From positions 1 through 11,690 of the forward strand of contig JAPYWT010000029.1 of assembly GCA_028276215.1 (NCBI GenBank): 11,690 nucleotides of DNA, in the 5' to 3' direction. Under the pieces are notes generated by a model. That model worked only from the letters and a program-made list of their open reading frames with translations. It was not told where the DNA came from and did no database searches. Of the stretch, positions 1-6,386 are shown in pieces. Position 1 is the stretch's first letter, and every line of letters begins with the position of its first letter. Origin of the DNA: Thermoflexus sp. GTDB lineage: Bacteria > Chloroflexota > Anaerolineae > B4-G1 > DUEL01. The position numbers and the translations under genes were made by a program.

Positions 1-70
1 CCAGCAGGAAGAGCAACCCGCTGGAGAGCAGCAACCGCCATCCGGATGCGGGAGAAGAAGGCCCATTCAT
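1..70 (-). CDS. Possible N-terminus of an exported protein (partial)
   Basis: An ATG on the minus strand at 68-70 opens a frame that stays open to the window edge. The first 23 codons read MNGPSSPASGWRLLLSSGLL followed by Phe-Leu-Leu. This is a short polar/basic start and then a leucine-rich hydrophobic run, as in a signal peptide or membrane anchor. A GGGGA stretch about ten bases upstream could serve as a ribosome-binding site. The gene would lie downstream of the sensor kinase on the same strand, separated by two foldback repeats. Too little is visible to name a family, and a chance open frame in GC-rich DNA is possible. Confidence 0.35.
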   Translation of the reverse strand, partial: MNGPSSPASGWRLLLSSGLLFLL

Positions 71-90
71 CGGAAAGTCTGTCCCCAGTC

Positions 91-171
91 AGGACACGGA
101 TGAACACGGATGAAACGGGTTTTCACGGGTGTTGATCCGTGTCCGTCCGTCCAACCTGTGTTCATCCGTGT
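91..171. repeat. 81-bp foldback repeat, copy 1
   Basis: First of two directly repeated 81-bp units, 91 bp apart start to start. By my count about 73 of 81 positions are identical to copy 2 at 182-262. The ends are inverted: ACACGGATGAACACGG at 94-109 pairs with CTGTGTTCATCCGTGT at 156-171 with one mismatch, so the unit can fold back on itself. The inside is rich in further ATCCGTGT words. It looks like a dispersed, non-coding palindromic repeat rather than a gene. Confidence 0.85.
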
Positions 172-181
172 GCGATGGAAT

Positions 182-262
182 AGGACACGGATAGACACGG
201 ATGGTACGAGTTTTCACGGATGTTGATCCGTGTCCATCCGTCCAATCTGTGTTCATCCGTGT
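182..262. repeat. 81-bp foldback repeat, copy 2
   Basis: Second copy of the unit at 91-171. The right arm CTGTGTTCATCCGTGT at 247-262 is identical to that of copy 1. The left arm at 185-200 has diverged by two further bases. The repeat ends one base before the stop codon of the sensor kinase at 264-266, so it forms the immediate 3' flank of that gene. A role in mRNA 3'-end protection or transcript termination is possible, but there is no T-tract. Confidence 0.85.
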
Positions 263-263
263 A

Positions 264-2912
264 CTATTCTGGGCCGGTGACCGGCAGGATAAAGTGGAAG
301 GTGCTGCCAACGCCCATCTCGCTTTCCACCCAGATTCGGCCACCGTGCGCTTCCACCAGCGCTTTGGCGATGGCCATTCCCACCCCCGTCTCCCCCATCC
401 CCGGGATGAGGGGTTTGTCGGCCCGGTAGAATCGCTGGAAGACGCGCGGGCGGTCCTCCGGCGCGATTCCACCCCCGGTATCCCGTACGGAGACATGGAG
501 ATACGGCGGGAGTCCTCCTTCTGCTTCCTCCAGGTGACCCGTCACCACGATTTCGGTCCCCGGGCGGGAGCACTGGCAGGCGTTGGAGAGCAGGTGCAGC
601 ATAATCTGATAGAGCGCATCCCGGTCGGCGCGGATGGGCGGGAGTTCTAAGGCCATATCCAGACGGACGGTCAGGTCCTGTTCCCGGAAGCGGGCCGAGA
701 GCCCCATAATCGCTTCTTCTATGACGTTGATCAGGTCTATCGGTTCCGGGACCAGTTCAATCCGTCCGGTGTCCAGCGCGGTAATCTCAATCAGGTCGTT
801 GATCAGACTGCTCAGACGTTCAATGTTCGCCTTGACCCGCTGGAGGAACTTGCGCTGCATCTCCCCCAGGATGCCCACCGACTCCCCCAGCAGGAGGTCG
901 GTATACCCCACGATGGAGGTCATCGGAGTACGGAGTTCGTTCGCCAGCGAGGCCAGCATCTCCCGCCGCTCTTCCTCCGGAGAGGTCTCCGGGTGCAGGA
1001 GGGCCACATAGCCCGCCACGCCGCCGGAGCCGCTCATCCGGGCCAGGCTGGCCCGGACCAGTCGCCCGCCGTGCTGGAGGGTGACCGATGCGGTGGTTCC
1101 ATCGGCGGTCTGACCGGTCATCAGTTCAACGACGGTCCGGGCCCACATCGGGTCCGGGAAGAGGGCGTTCAGGGGGATTCCCAGTATCTCTTCCGGCGTC
1201 TGGCCCAGGAAGTGACAGGCGATGGGATCCGCCAGCACAACGTTGCCCCGGTCGTCGGCGATGACAGTCCCGCTGCCTGCGGCCAGTTCCGGCGCAGGGG
1301 CCGGGCCGGGAGCCGGTGCCTCCGTCCCGACTTTCGCCAGGGCGGCCTCCAGTTCCCCTCGCAGGCGGGAGACTTCCGCTTCCAGTTCCTGCACCTGTTG
1401 GGCCAGTTGGGTCCGTTCGGCCTCTATGGCGGCCCGTTCTTCGGCCAACTGGCGAATCTCCTCCTCGTACAGGGCGATTTGAGAGACGACAGCACTGGCC
1501 TCCTGGACCTGTTCCTCCCGCAGGCGGAGGAGTTCGGCCAGTTCGTCAGCCCGTTTCCGATGGCGGGCGGCTTCTTCCTCCAGCAATCCGACCCGGCGGG
1601 CGAATTCCTGCGCCTCCTGGCGGGCCCGCTCCAGTTCTTCCCGGAGAGAGGCCGTCCGCTCGGCCCGCTCTGCCTCCCGCTCCCGCAGCGTCATCGCCAG
1701 TTGTTCCGCCTTCCGCTCCACCATCCTCCGACGGCTGGCGTTCCCCAGGGCACTGCCCAGCACCGCCCCTGCCGTGCGGACCACAGCCATCTCCTCTTCG
1801 GAAAGGGGGGCCGAATTCTGAGGCCGCCCCAGCAGGAGCAGCCCTACCGTCTCCTCGTCGGTCATCGGGACCACCAGCAGGGAGAGGGGGTCCCGGAAGC
1901 CCAGGCGGCGCAGGATGGACATCGTCTCCTCGCCGGACGGTCGCTGCGGCTCCCCCATCTGAGTCGCGGACGCCAGGGAAGGGTACCGGTCCAGGGGAAA
2001 CACGGTGGGAGCAGAGGAGGTTCCCTTTGGAAATATCCCGACGATCCGCACTCCCGGGGTCGCGCCGACAGCGGGCAGGCCGATGGCTCCCGCCGTTGCC
2101 CCCAGGAAGCGGACCACTTCGGGCAACGAGGAGGAAAGCGCGGCCTCAACGTCGCGTGCCTGCTCCACCTGGCGGGCCAGTTCCAGGAGCCGGAGCGGGA
2201 TGGTGGGGCCGGGGGCCGGGGACGGGGCCGGGGCGAACTGCAGCACATCCCCGAAGGCCTGAGCGGTCAGAAGGGGAAGGGCGATCAGATTGGCCAGCCG
2301 GACCGCTCCGGCCAGATACGGAGTTATGGGCGGCAAAATGGCCTGAACCGTGTGGCCCACGAGCCATGCCAGTATGGCGGCGACCGCCAGGCCGCTTCCG
2401 GGCTGGGGCCAGATGAGAAATGCCAGGAGGGCCAGGAAAGCCAGAAGGATGCTCCCCCATTCCCAAACCTGGGCGTGTCGGGTGGCGTTGTAGATGATGC
2501 CCTGCGCGGCCGCCGGTGCCCAGTAGAGGGCCAGGAAGACGTAGGCCAGGCTGCTACCCAGGAGAAAGGCGGCCAGCACCGCCCGTCCTGCAACACGGAC
2601 CCGGCGCAGGATGGGCAGGAAAGCCCATGCCGCCAGGATGATCAGGACCAGGTCCATCCACCGCTCCAGCGGAGGGAGCACGGCCGTCGGCGAAAAGGAG
2701 CCGGTGCCGGTCAATCCGCTGACGCCGATCAGCACGACCCGGGTCGCCAGCATACCCGCAGCGGCGGCAAAGTGGCGAGCATTCCCGGCCCGTCTCCACT
2801 CAACCCACCCCACAGCCAGGAAAATCTGGATAACGAAGAGCAGTGCCAGGTGGTAGTAGAGATTTCCCGGAGGCGCGGTCACCAGATTGAGCATGCCCTG
2901 TATCACATCCAT
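264..2912 (-). CDS. Membrane GAF/PAS sensor, histidine-kinase-like, with the H-box His replaced by Asn
   Basis: An 882-residue protein. Residues about 18-220 form roughly seven hydrophobic segments. A GAF-like domain follows at about 245-390, a long charged coiled coil at 395-530, an Ala/Pro linker, and a PAS domain at about 545-645. The end is a HisKA-like helical hairpin (650-715) and a HATPase domain (750-880). The ATP-binding boxes look intact: N777, DTGGGI at 811-816, FQRF at 825-828 and GETGVGMAI at 840-848. The H-box reads LANELRTPMTSI, with N658 (codon 939-941) where the phosphoacceptor His normally sits, so ordinary autophosphorylation is not expected at that position. No response regulator gene is adjacent. 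It is transcribed away from rpmH. ATG at 2912 is chosen because a TATAAT box lies 20 bases upstream; M7 is an alternative start. Confidence 0.9.
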   Translation of the reverse strand: MDVIQGMLNLVTAPPGNLYYHLALLFVIQIFLAVGWVEWRRAGNARHFAAAAGMLATRVVLIGVSGLTGTGSFSPTAVLPPLERWMDLVLIILAAWAFLPILRRVRVAGRAVLAAFLLGSSLAYVFLALYWAPAAAQGIIYNATRHAQVWEWGSILLAFLALLAFLIWPQPGSGLAVAAILAWLVGHTVQAILPPITPYLAGAVRLANLIALPLLTAQAFGDVLQFAPAPSPAPGPTIPLRLLELARQVEQARDVEAALSSSLPEVVRFLGATAGAIGLPAVGATPGVRIVGIFPKGTSSAPTVFPLDRYPSLASATQMGEPQRPSGEETMSILRRLGFRDPLSLLVVPMTDEETVGLLLLGRPQNSAPLSEEEMAVVRTAGAVLGSALGNASRRRMVERKAEQLAMTLREREAERAERTASLREELERARQEAQEFARRVGLLEEEAARHRKRADELAELLRLREEQVQEASAVVSQIALYEEEIRQLAEERAAIEAERTQLAQQVQELEAEVSRLRGELEAALAKVGTEAPAPGPAPAPELAAGSGTVIADDRGNVVLADPIACHFLGQTPEEILGIPLNALFPDPMWARTVVELMTGQTADGTTASVTLQHGGRLVRASLARMSGSGGVAGYVALLHPETSPEEERREMLASLANELRTPMTSIVGYTDLLLGESVGILGEMQRKFLQRVKANIERLSSLINDLIEITALDTGRIELVPEPIDLINVIEEAIMGLSARFREQDLTVRLDMALELPPIRADRDALYQIMLHLLSNACQCSRPGTEIVVTGHLEEAEGGLPPYLHVSVRDTGGGIAPEDRPRVFQRFYRADKPLIPGMGETGVGMAIAKALVEAHGGRIWVESEMGVGSTFHFILPVTGPE

Positions 2913-2931
2913 AGCCCAGCCCTCATTTTCA

Positions 2932-2961
2932 ATTATACCACATGGTGGCTTGGGTGCACAA
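2932..2961 (-). promoter_or_regulatory. Extended -10 promoter for the sensor gene
   Basis: Read on the minus strand, TGGTATAAT (ATTATACCA at 2932-2940) is an extended -10 element. A weak -35, TTGTGC (2956-2961), lies 18 bp upstream. Transcription would start only about a dozen bases before the ATG at 2912. The promoter is divergent from the rpmH promoter, and the two occupy under 100 bp. Confidence 0.65.
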
Positions 2962-2998
2962 ATCTGGACAACTGGGCGAAATGGATATCAAAGCGCGC

Positions 2999-3027
2999 TT
3001 GACCGCTTTTCCTCTCTGCGGTATAAT
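2999..3027 (+). promoter_or_regulatory. Sigma-70-type promoter for the rpmH operon
   Basis: TTGACC at 2999-3004 and TATAAT at 3022-3027 are separated by 17 bp, which is near consensus for a housekeeping promoter. The expected start site is around 3034, leaving a leader of about 58 nt before rpmH. This is the only clear promoter seen before rpmH, rnpA, yidD, the lipoprotein gene and yidC, which follow with small gaps. Confidence 0.8.
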
Positions 3028-3036
3028 GAACCCGCT

Positions 3037-3064
3037 TCTCCGCCGGGGAGCCTTCGTGCGGAGA
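3037..3064 (+). other. Hairpin in the rpmH leader
   Basis: TCTCCGC at 3037-3043 pairs perfectly with GCGGAGA at 3058-3064 around a 14-nt loop. A competing pairing of CTCC with GGAG within 3038-3049 is possible. It sits near the 5' end of the predicted rpmH transcript and could influence stability or leader folding. There is no direct evidence of a regulatory role. Confidence 0.35.
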
Positions 3065-3091
3065 TTCAATTTTGTATGGGGGTTGTACAGA

Positions 3092-3292
3092 ATGCCGAAG
3101 CGAACGTACCAGCCCAAGAAACGAAAGCGAATGCGCACGCACGGCTTCCGCGCCCGGATGGCGACGGCCACCGGACGTCGGGTGCTGAAGGCCCGGCGGC
3201 TGAAAGGGCGCCATCAACTGACGGTTCAGCGCGAGTGGGCCAAGAAGTGGAACTGGAAGGAGAGCGCCCGCCGGCCCCGGCGCCGGGCGTAG
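3092..3292 (+). CDS. rpmH: 50S ribosomal protein L34, with C-terminal extension
   Basis: L34 is a small basic protein of the large ribosomal subunit. Residues 1-45 match the family throughout, with the signature MPKRTYQPKKRK, HGFRARMAT and a basic second helix ending in RHQLTV. Most family members end about here (44-50 residues). This one continues for 21 residues, QREWAKKWNWKESARRPRRR plus Ala, rich in Trp, Lys and Arg. The ATG at 3092 is set by the conserved N-terminus; a longer in-frame opening upstream crosses the promoter and is rejected. The ribosome-binding site is weak (GGGGG at 3078-3082). It is the first gene of the run and is followed 46 bp later by rnpA, the usual order. Confidence 0.96.
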   Translation: MPKRTYQPKKRKRMRTHGFRARMATATGRRVLKARRLKGRHQLTVQREWAKKWNWKESARRPRRRA

Positions 3293-3338
3293 AGGCGGTG
3301 GCCTCCGGCGGCCATCCGCTGACAGGACAACCGGAACC

Positions 3339-3692
3339 GTGGAGCGACGAATCCGGCTCCGGCGGTCGGTGGACTTTGAGCGAGTCCGGCAGGAAGGCCG
3401 GGCCTGGTCCCACCCGCTGCTGGTGCTGGTCGCCGCTCCCAACCCGGTTGGCCTGACCCGCATCGGGGTCGTCGCCGGGCGCCGGCTGGGCACCGCAGTG
3501 GCCCGCAACCGGGCCAAACGGCTGCTCCGGGAGGCGGCCCGTCACCTCTACCCCCGCCTGGCGCCCGGATGGGACCTGGTCCTCATCGCCCGACCGCCCA
3601 TCCTGACCGTCAAAGAGCCCCAGGTGGAAGCCGCGCTGGAGCGACTGGCCGGGGAGGCCGGGTTGCTGCGAACGCAGGAGGAAGTCCGGTGA
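3339..3692 (+). CDS. rnpA: Ribonuclease P protein component
   Basis: A 117-residue basic protein that binds RNase P RNA and helps it remove 5' leaders from precursor tRNAs. Visible family features are the N-terminal LRRSVDFERVRQEGR (about residues 7-21), the FxxV-type substrate groove and the RNR signature RNRAKRLLRE at 56-65. The length is normal. The start is GTG at 3339, giving the expected MERRIRLRRS-type N-terminus; an AGGA sits about 11 bases upstream. Its stop codon overlaps the GTG of yidD (GTGA), which suggests translational coupling. Confidence 0.95.
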   Translation: MERRIRLRRSVDFERVRQEGRAWSHPLLVLVAAPNPVGLTRIGVVAGRRLGTAVARNRAKRLLREAARHLYPRLAPGWDLVLIARPPILTVKEPQVEAALERLAGEAGLLRTQEEVR

Positions 3693-3907
3693 AATATCTG
3701 TTGCTGGCCCTAATTCGGCTGTGGCAGTGGACGTTCTCGCGCGTCCTCCCTCCGACCTGTCGCTTCTACCCCTCCTGCTCCCAGTACGGCTACGAGGCCA
3801 TCTCCCGCTACGGCGTCCTGCGCGGCGGCTGGCTGACGGTCAAACGGGTTGCCCGCTGTCATCCCTTCAACCCCGGCGGATACGACCCGGTGCCTGATCT
3901 CCGGTAA
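3689..3907 (+). CDS. yidD: YidD membrane protein insertion efficiency factor
   Basis: A 72-residue protein of the YidD family, a small inner-membrane-associated factor that aids YidC/Sec-dependent insertion in E. coli. The N-terminal hydrophobic helix (residues 1-20) leads into the family core CRFYPSCSQYGYEAISRYG (24-42) with its three conserved cysteines (C24, C30, C57); HPFNPGGYDPVP (58-69) is also typical. GTG at 3689 is chosen because a perfect AGGAGG (3676-3681) lies 7 bases upstream and the conserved block starts just after. A longer frame opening at 3569 only reads through rnpA. The four-base overlap with rnpA indicates coupled translation. Confidence 0.95.
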   Translation: MKYLLLALIRLWQWTFSRVLPPTCRFYPSCSQYGYEAISRYGVLRGGWLTVKRVARCHPFNPGGYDPVPDLR

Positions 3908-3914
3908 ATGGGTA

Positions 3915-3976
3915 CATTGGTCATTGGTCATTGGTCATTTGGTCATTGGTCATTGGTCATTTGGCCATTGGTCATT
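3915..3976. repeat. Tandem heptamer array CATTGGT
   Basis: About eight consecutive copies of CATTGGT, with occasional 8-bp CATTTGGT variants and one CCATTGGT, fill nearly the whole gap between the yidD stop codon and the ribosome-binding site of the lipoprotein gene. The lipoprotein frame happens to be open through it, but AAGGAG at 3981-3986 and the lipoprotein signal place the real start after the array. Slippage could change the spacer length without touching either gene. Confidence 0.85.
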
Positions 3977-3995
3977 TCCTAAGGAGAGCCCCAGC

Positions 3996-5111
3996 GTGAA
4001 TAAACCATCGCACATCTACCCGGTCGCCCTGGCCTTGCTGGCCGTCCTCTTTCTGGCTGGCTGTGCTGGCGGCGTCCGCGCCACTTCCTGGACCACCCTG
4101 ATTCTCCACGACGGCACCCTCTACGTGGCGGACCTGGAACAGGTGCGGGCGCTGGACGCGGAGACCGGTCAGGAGGTCTGGGCGTTCCCCGCCACACCGG
4201 ACCTGCGCCAGTACGGCCCTTTCTACACGGTGACCCGGCTGAACGACGAACTGCTTATGGTCACCTCCTATGAACGGACGGGTGGCGGCCTCTTCGCTCG
4301 TTCTCAGGGTGTCCTGCGTGCCCTCTCCCTGAATGGCGGCCGCCTGGCCTGGCCCCAACCCTTCACTGCGGCGGGGGAGTTCATCGCCCCCGGCGCCGCC
4401 GGGGACGGTATCTTCGTCATCGGCAACAGCGACGGCAACGTCTACGGGCTGCGGATAGAGGACGGCACGCTGGTCTGGCAATACCCCACCCGGGGCCGGG
4501 TCTGGGCGACGCCGCTGGTCCTCTCCGATACGGCCTACATCGCTTCGCTGGACCACCACCTCTACGCGCTGGACCTGCAGACCGGTGCGCTGCGCTGGCA
4601 GTTCCGGGCCGGTGGCGCGATGGCCGACTGTCCCCTCTTCCTGAACGACACCCTGTACATCGGCGCTTTTGACCACAACCTCTATGCGCTGCGGCCGGCC
4701 GACGGCACCGAGGTCTGGCGCTTCCCCGGCGCCAACTGGTTCTGGGGCACTCCGGCAGGCAGCGGCGACCGCCTCTACGCGGCCGACGTGAACGGCAACG
4801 TCTACGCGCTGGACGCGGCGACGGGGCAGGAAATCTGGCGCAGCCAGGTGCCGGGAACGGTCCGGCTGGGCCCGGCGCTGAGCCCCGACGGGAAGCGGTT
4901 ATTGATCGCCAGCGAGAACGGCGCCCTCTTCGGCCTGGATACCGCCGACGGCTTCGTCCTCTGGCAGCAGTCCGGGCAGGGGCAACTGGGCTCTATGGTC
5001 ATCGGCGGGGAGCGTGTCTACGTGACCCGAATCAACGCCCCCCAGCGCGTGCAGGCGTTCTATGTGGAGAACGGCCGCCCGGTCTGGTCGTATCCGCCCC
5101 AGCAACAGTAA
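3996..5111 (+). CDS. PQQ-repeat beta-propeller lipoprotein (BamB-like fold)
   Basis: A 371-residue lipoprotein. The signal VNKPSHIYPVALALLAVLFL ends in a lipobox LAGC with C23 as the lipidated residue. The mature part has eight repeats of the pattern D-x-LYV...D/G-x-LYALD-x-x-TG-x-x-xW, each closing with a Trp (VWAF, LAWP, LVWQY, LRWQF, VWRF, IWRS, LWQQ, VWSY), consistent with an eight-bladed PQQ-type propeller. GTG at 3996 is preceded by AAGGAG with 9-bp spacing. In diderm bacteria such propellers act in outer-membrane protein assembly (BamB). Its job here is unknown, but its place between yidD and yidC suggests a role near the insertion machinery outside the membrane. Its stop codon lies in the AAGGAG ribosome-binding site of yidC. 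Confidence 0.9.
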   Translation: MNKPSHIYPVALALLAVLFLAGCAGGVRATSWTTLILHDGTLYVADLEQVRALDAETGQEVWAFPATPDLRQYGPFYTVTRLNDELLMVTSYERTGGGLFARSQGVLRALSLNGGRLAWPQPFTAAGEFIAPGAAGDGIFVIGNSDGNVYGLRIEDGTLVWQYPTRGRVWATPLVLSDTAYIASLDHHLYALDLQTGALRWQFRAGGAMADCPLFLNDTLYIGAFDHNLYALRPADGTEVWRFPGANWFWGTPAGSGDRLYAADVNGNVYALDAATGQEIWRSQVPGTVRLGPALSPDGKRLLIASENGALFGLDTADGFVLWQQSGQGQLGSMVIGGERVYVTRINAPQRVQAFYVENGRPVWSYPPQQQ

Positions 5112-5125
5112 GGAGAACGAGAGAC

Positions 5126-5923
5126 GTGTGGAACCTGCTCATTCTGAACCCAATGGTGAACCTGCTGCTGCTGTTTTACCGCTTTCTGGGCCACCAGACG
5201 GTCCTGGCGATTACCGCGCTCACGCTGGTGGTACGGCTGGCCGTCCTGCCGCTGACGCTGAAGCAGCAGCAATCAGCCCGCCGGATGCAGGAACTGCAGC
5301 CGGAACTGGTGAAACTGCAGAAAAAGTACGCAGATGACAGGGAAAAACTGGCCCAGGAGCAGATGAAACTCTATCGGGAGGCCGGCATCAACCCTCTGGG
5401 AGGATGTCTGCCACTGTTGATCCAACTGCCCCTGCTATATGGCCTCTGGCAGGCCATCATGCGCACGCTGGCCGTCAGCCCGCTGGAACTGATTCGCCTC
5501 TCCCAGAACGTCTACTCCTTCATTCCCGGTATGGCTTCCCTCATCCCCCTGCAGAGCCGGTTCCTGTGGATGGACCTGGGACAGCCGGACCCGTACTACG
5601 TCCTCCCGATTCTGGTGGTGGTCACGTCCTGGCTCTCGCAGAAAATCCTGACCCCGCCCTCTACGGACCCCCAGTCCGCCGCGATGAACCAGCAGATGCT
5701 GATTATGATGCCGCTGATGTTCGGCTTCATCTCCATCTCCTACGCCTCCGGGCTTTCCATATACTTCATCATCTCCAACCTGGTCACTCTGCTGCAGTAC
5801 TTTGTGACGCCCAGACCGCGAGCGGTCCCGGCGGGCACGGCGGAAGTGGCGAAGGAGCCGGAACGGCCGAAGGAACCGGAGCGGTCCCCTCAGCCCGCCC
5901 GGCGGAAGAGAGGGCGGAGATAA
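5126..5923 (+). CDS. yidC: YidC/Oxa1 family membrane protein insertase
   Basis: A 265-residue insertase that places membrane proteins into the lipid bilayer, alone or with Sec. Five transmembrane regions are visible: about 25-45, 90-118, 158-175, 193-212 and 213-228. TM1 carries the conserved groove arginine (R37, in LTLVVRLAVLPLT). The cytoplasmic hairpin 50-85 is charged and helical, followed by the family motif GINPLGGCLPLLIQLPLLYGL (about 87-107). The C-terminal tail is Pro/Glu-rich and ends in RRKRGRR, as in Gram-positive-type and Oxa1-type members that contact the ribosome. There is no large periplasmic domain and no lipoprotein signal. The GTG start has AAGGAG at 5110-5115 with 10-bp spacing. 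jag, its frequent neighbour, is displaced by about 660 bp. Confidence 0.96.
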   Translation: MWNLLILNPMVNLLLLFYRFLGHQTVLAITALTLVVRLAVLPLTLKQQQSARRMQELQPELVKLQKKYADDREKLAQEQMKLYREAGINPLGGCLPLLIQLPLLYGLWQAIMRTLAVSPLELIRLSQNVYSFIPGMASLIPLQSRFLWMDLGQPDPYYVLPILVVVTSWLSQKILTPPSTDPQSAAMNQQMLIMMPLMFGFISISYASGLSIYFIISNLVTLLQYFVTPRPRAVPAGTAEVAKEPERPKEPERSPQPARRKRGRR

Positions 5924-5928
5924 AGGTC

Positions 5929-5944
5929 ACACAAAGACACGAAG
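5929..5944. repeat. 16-bp repeat ACACAAAGACACGAAG
   Basis: The word ACACAAAGACACGAAG just after the yidC stop codon is identical to 8163-8178, and its core is inverted at 8206-8220. A related CACAAAG follows at 5948. This belongs to a dispersed ACACGAAG-type repeat. The rest of 5924-6146 has no supported gene. Confidence 0.7.
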
Positions 5945-6021
5945 AGCACAAAGATGCACCGGGTGTGAACAGGAAACACAGGTCAAGCGTAACCACCTAC
6001 CCTGCCGTTTGCAGATGATGT

Positions 6022-6065
6022 AGCGCAGGCTTTAGCCTGCGAATACAGGCCTGGCGGCCTGCGCT
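6022..6065. repeat. Nested palindromic repeat between yidC and the TA pair
   Basis: CGCAGGCT/AGCCTGCG (6024-6031 and 6034-6041) forms a perfect 8-bp hairpin with a 2-nt loop. CAGGCC/GGCCTG (6046-6051 and 6056-6061) forms a second hairpin with a TGGC loop. AGCGCAGG at 6022-6029 also pairs with CCTGCGCT at 6058-6065, enclosing much of the element. The first palindrome resembles the GCAGGATAAATCCTGC palindromes near parB and inside pfkB. There is no T-tract on either side, so it is better called a repeat than a terminator. Confidence 0.8.
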
Positions 6066-6146
6066 GCAAGGGCGTGCCCGTCACCGCCTTTACGATGCTT
6101 GCTCGGAGCCCCCCGGTGGGCAGTCACGGTCAAACCTGGAGGAGAA

Positions 6147-6386
6147 ATGGAGAAACTGGATAGAATTTCGGTGGATCCGAGAATCTGTATGGGGCAGCCA
6201 GTCATCAAGGGGACACGGATTACCGTCAGCGTGATTTTGAAGATGCTGGCCAGCGGCCAGACGGTTAACGACGTTCTGGAGGCTTATCCGGAACTTCAAC
6301 CGGAAGATGTCTATCAGGCGATGAAGTACGCAGCCTGGGTGGTTTCCGACCAGATGCACCCGGTCCTGGTAGCGGAGGTCGCGTGA
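6147..6386 (+). CDS. DUF433 family protein, probable antitoxin
   Basis: A 79-residue protein matching the DUF433 pattern: DRISVDPRICMGQPVIKGTR (residues 5-24), then a helix-turn-helix-like stretch TVSVILKMLASGQTVNDVLE (26-45), then YPELQPEDVYQAMKYAA. DUF433 proteins are often paired with DUF5615/PIN-like nucleases as type II antitoxins, probably binding DNA through this helix-turn-helix. ATG at 6147 is preceded by GGAGGAG, and the conserved block starts directly after it. A longer reading from 6099 adds a non-conserved tail. Its stop overlaps the next start (GTGA). It sits in what is usually the short yidC-jag gap. Confidence 0.88.
   Translation: MEKLDRISVDPRICMGQPVIKGTRITVSVILKMLASGQTVNDVLEAYPELQPEDVYQAMKYAAWVVSDQMHPVLVAEVA

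Noticed and set aside
91..262. CRISPR array
   Set aside because: There are only two units, they are internally palindromic and diverged, the gap between them is only 10 bp, and there are no cas genes in the window.
1316..2416. A 366-codon Pro/Arg-rich frame on the plus strand
   Set aside because: Same antisense region; the composition is that of a GC-rich shadow frame with no family motif.
993..3002. A 669-codon open frame on the plus strand opposite the sensor gene
   Set aside because: It is antisense to a well-supported multi-domain gene, has low-complexity Gly/Gln/Arg-rich sequence with no recognisable domain, and runs through the divergent promoter region. It is a shadow caused by high GC content.
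2942..3091. Longer start for rpmH
   Set aside because: The upstream part crosses the TTGACC/TATAAT promoter, and L34 homology begins exactly at the ATG at 3092.
3849..3995. Longer start for the PQQ lipoprotein
   Set aside because: It overlaps yidD and translates the heptamer repeat. The ribosome-binding site and lipoprotein signal place the start at 3996.
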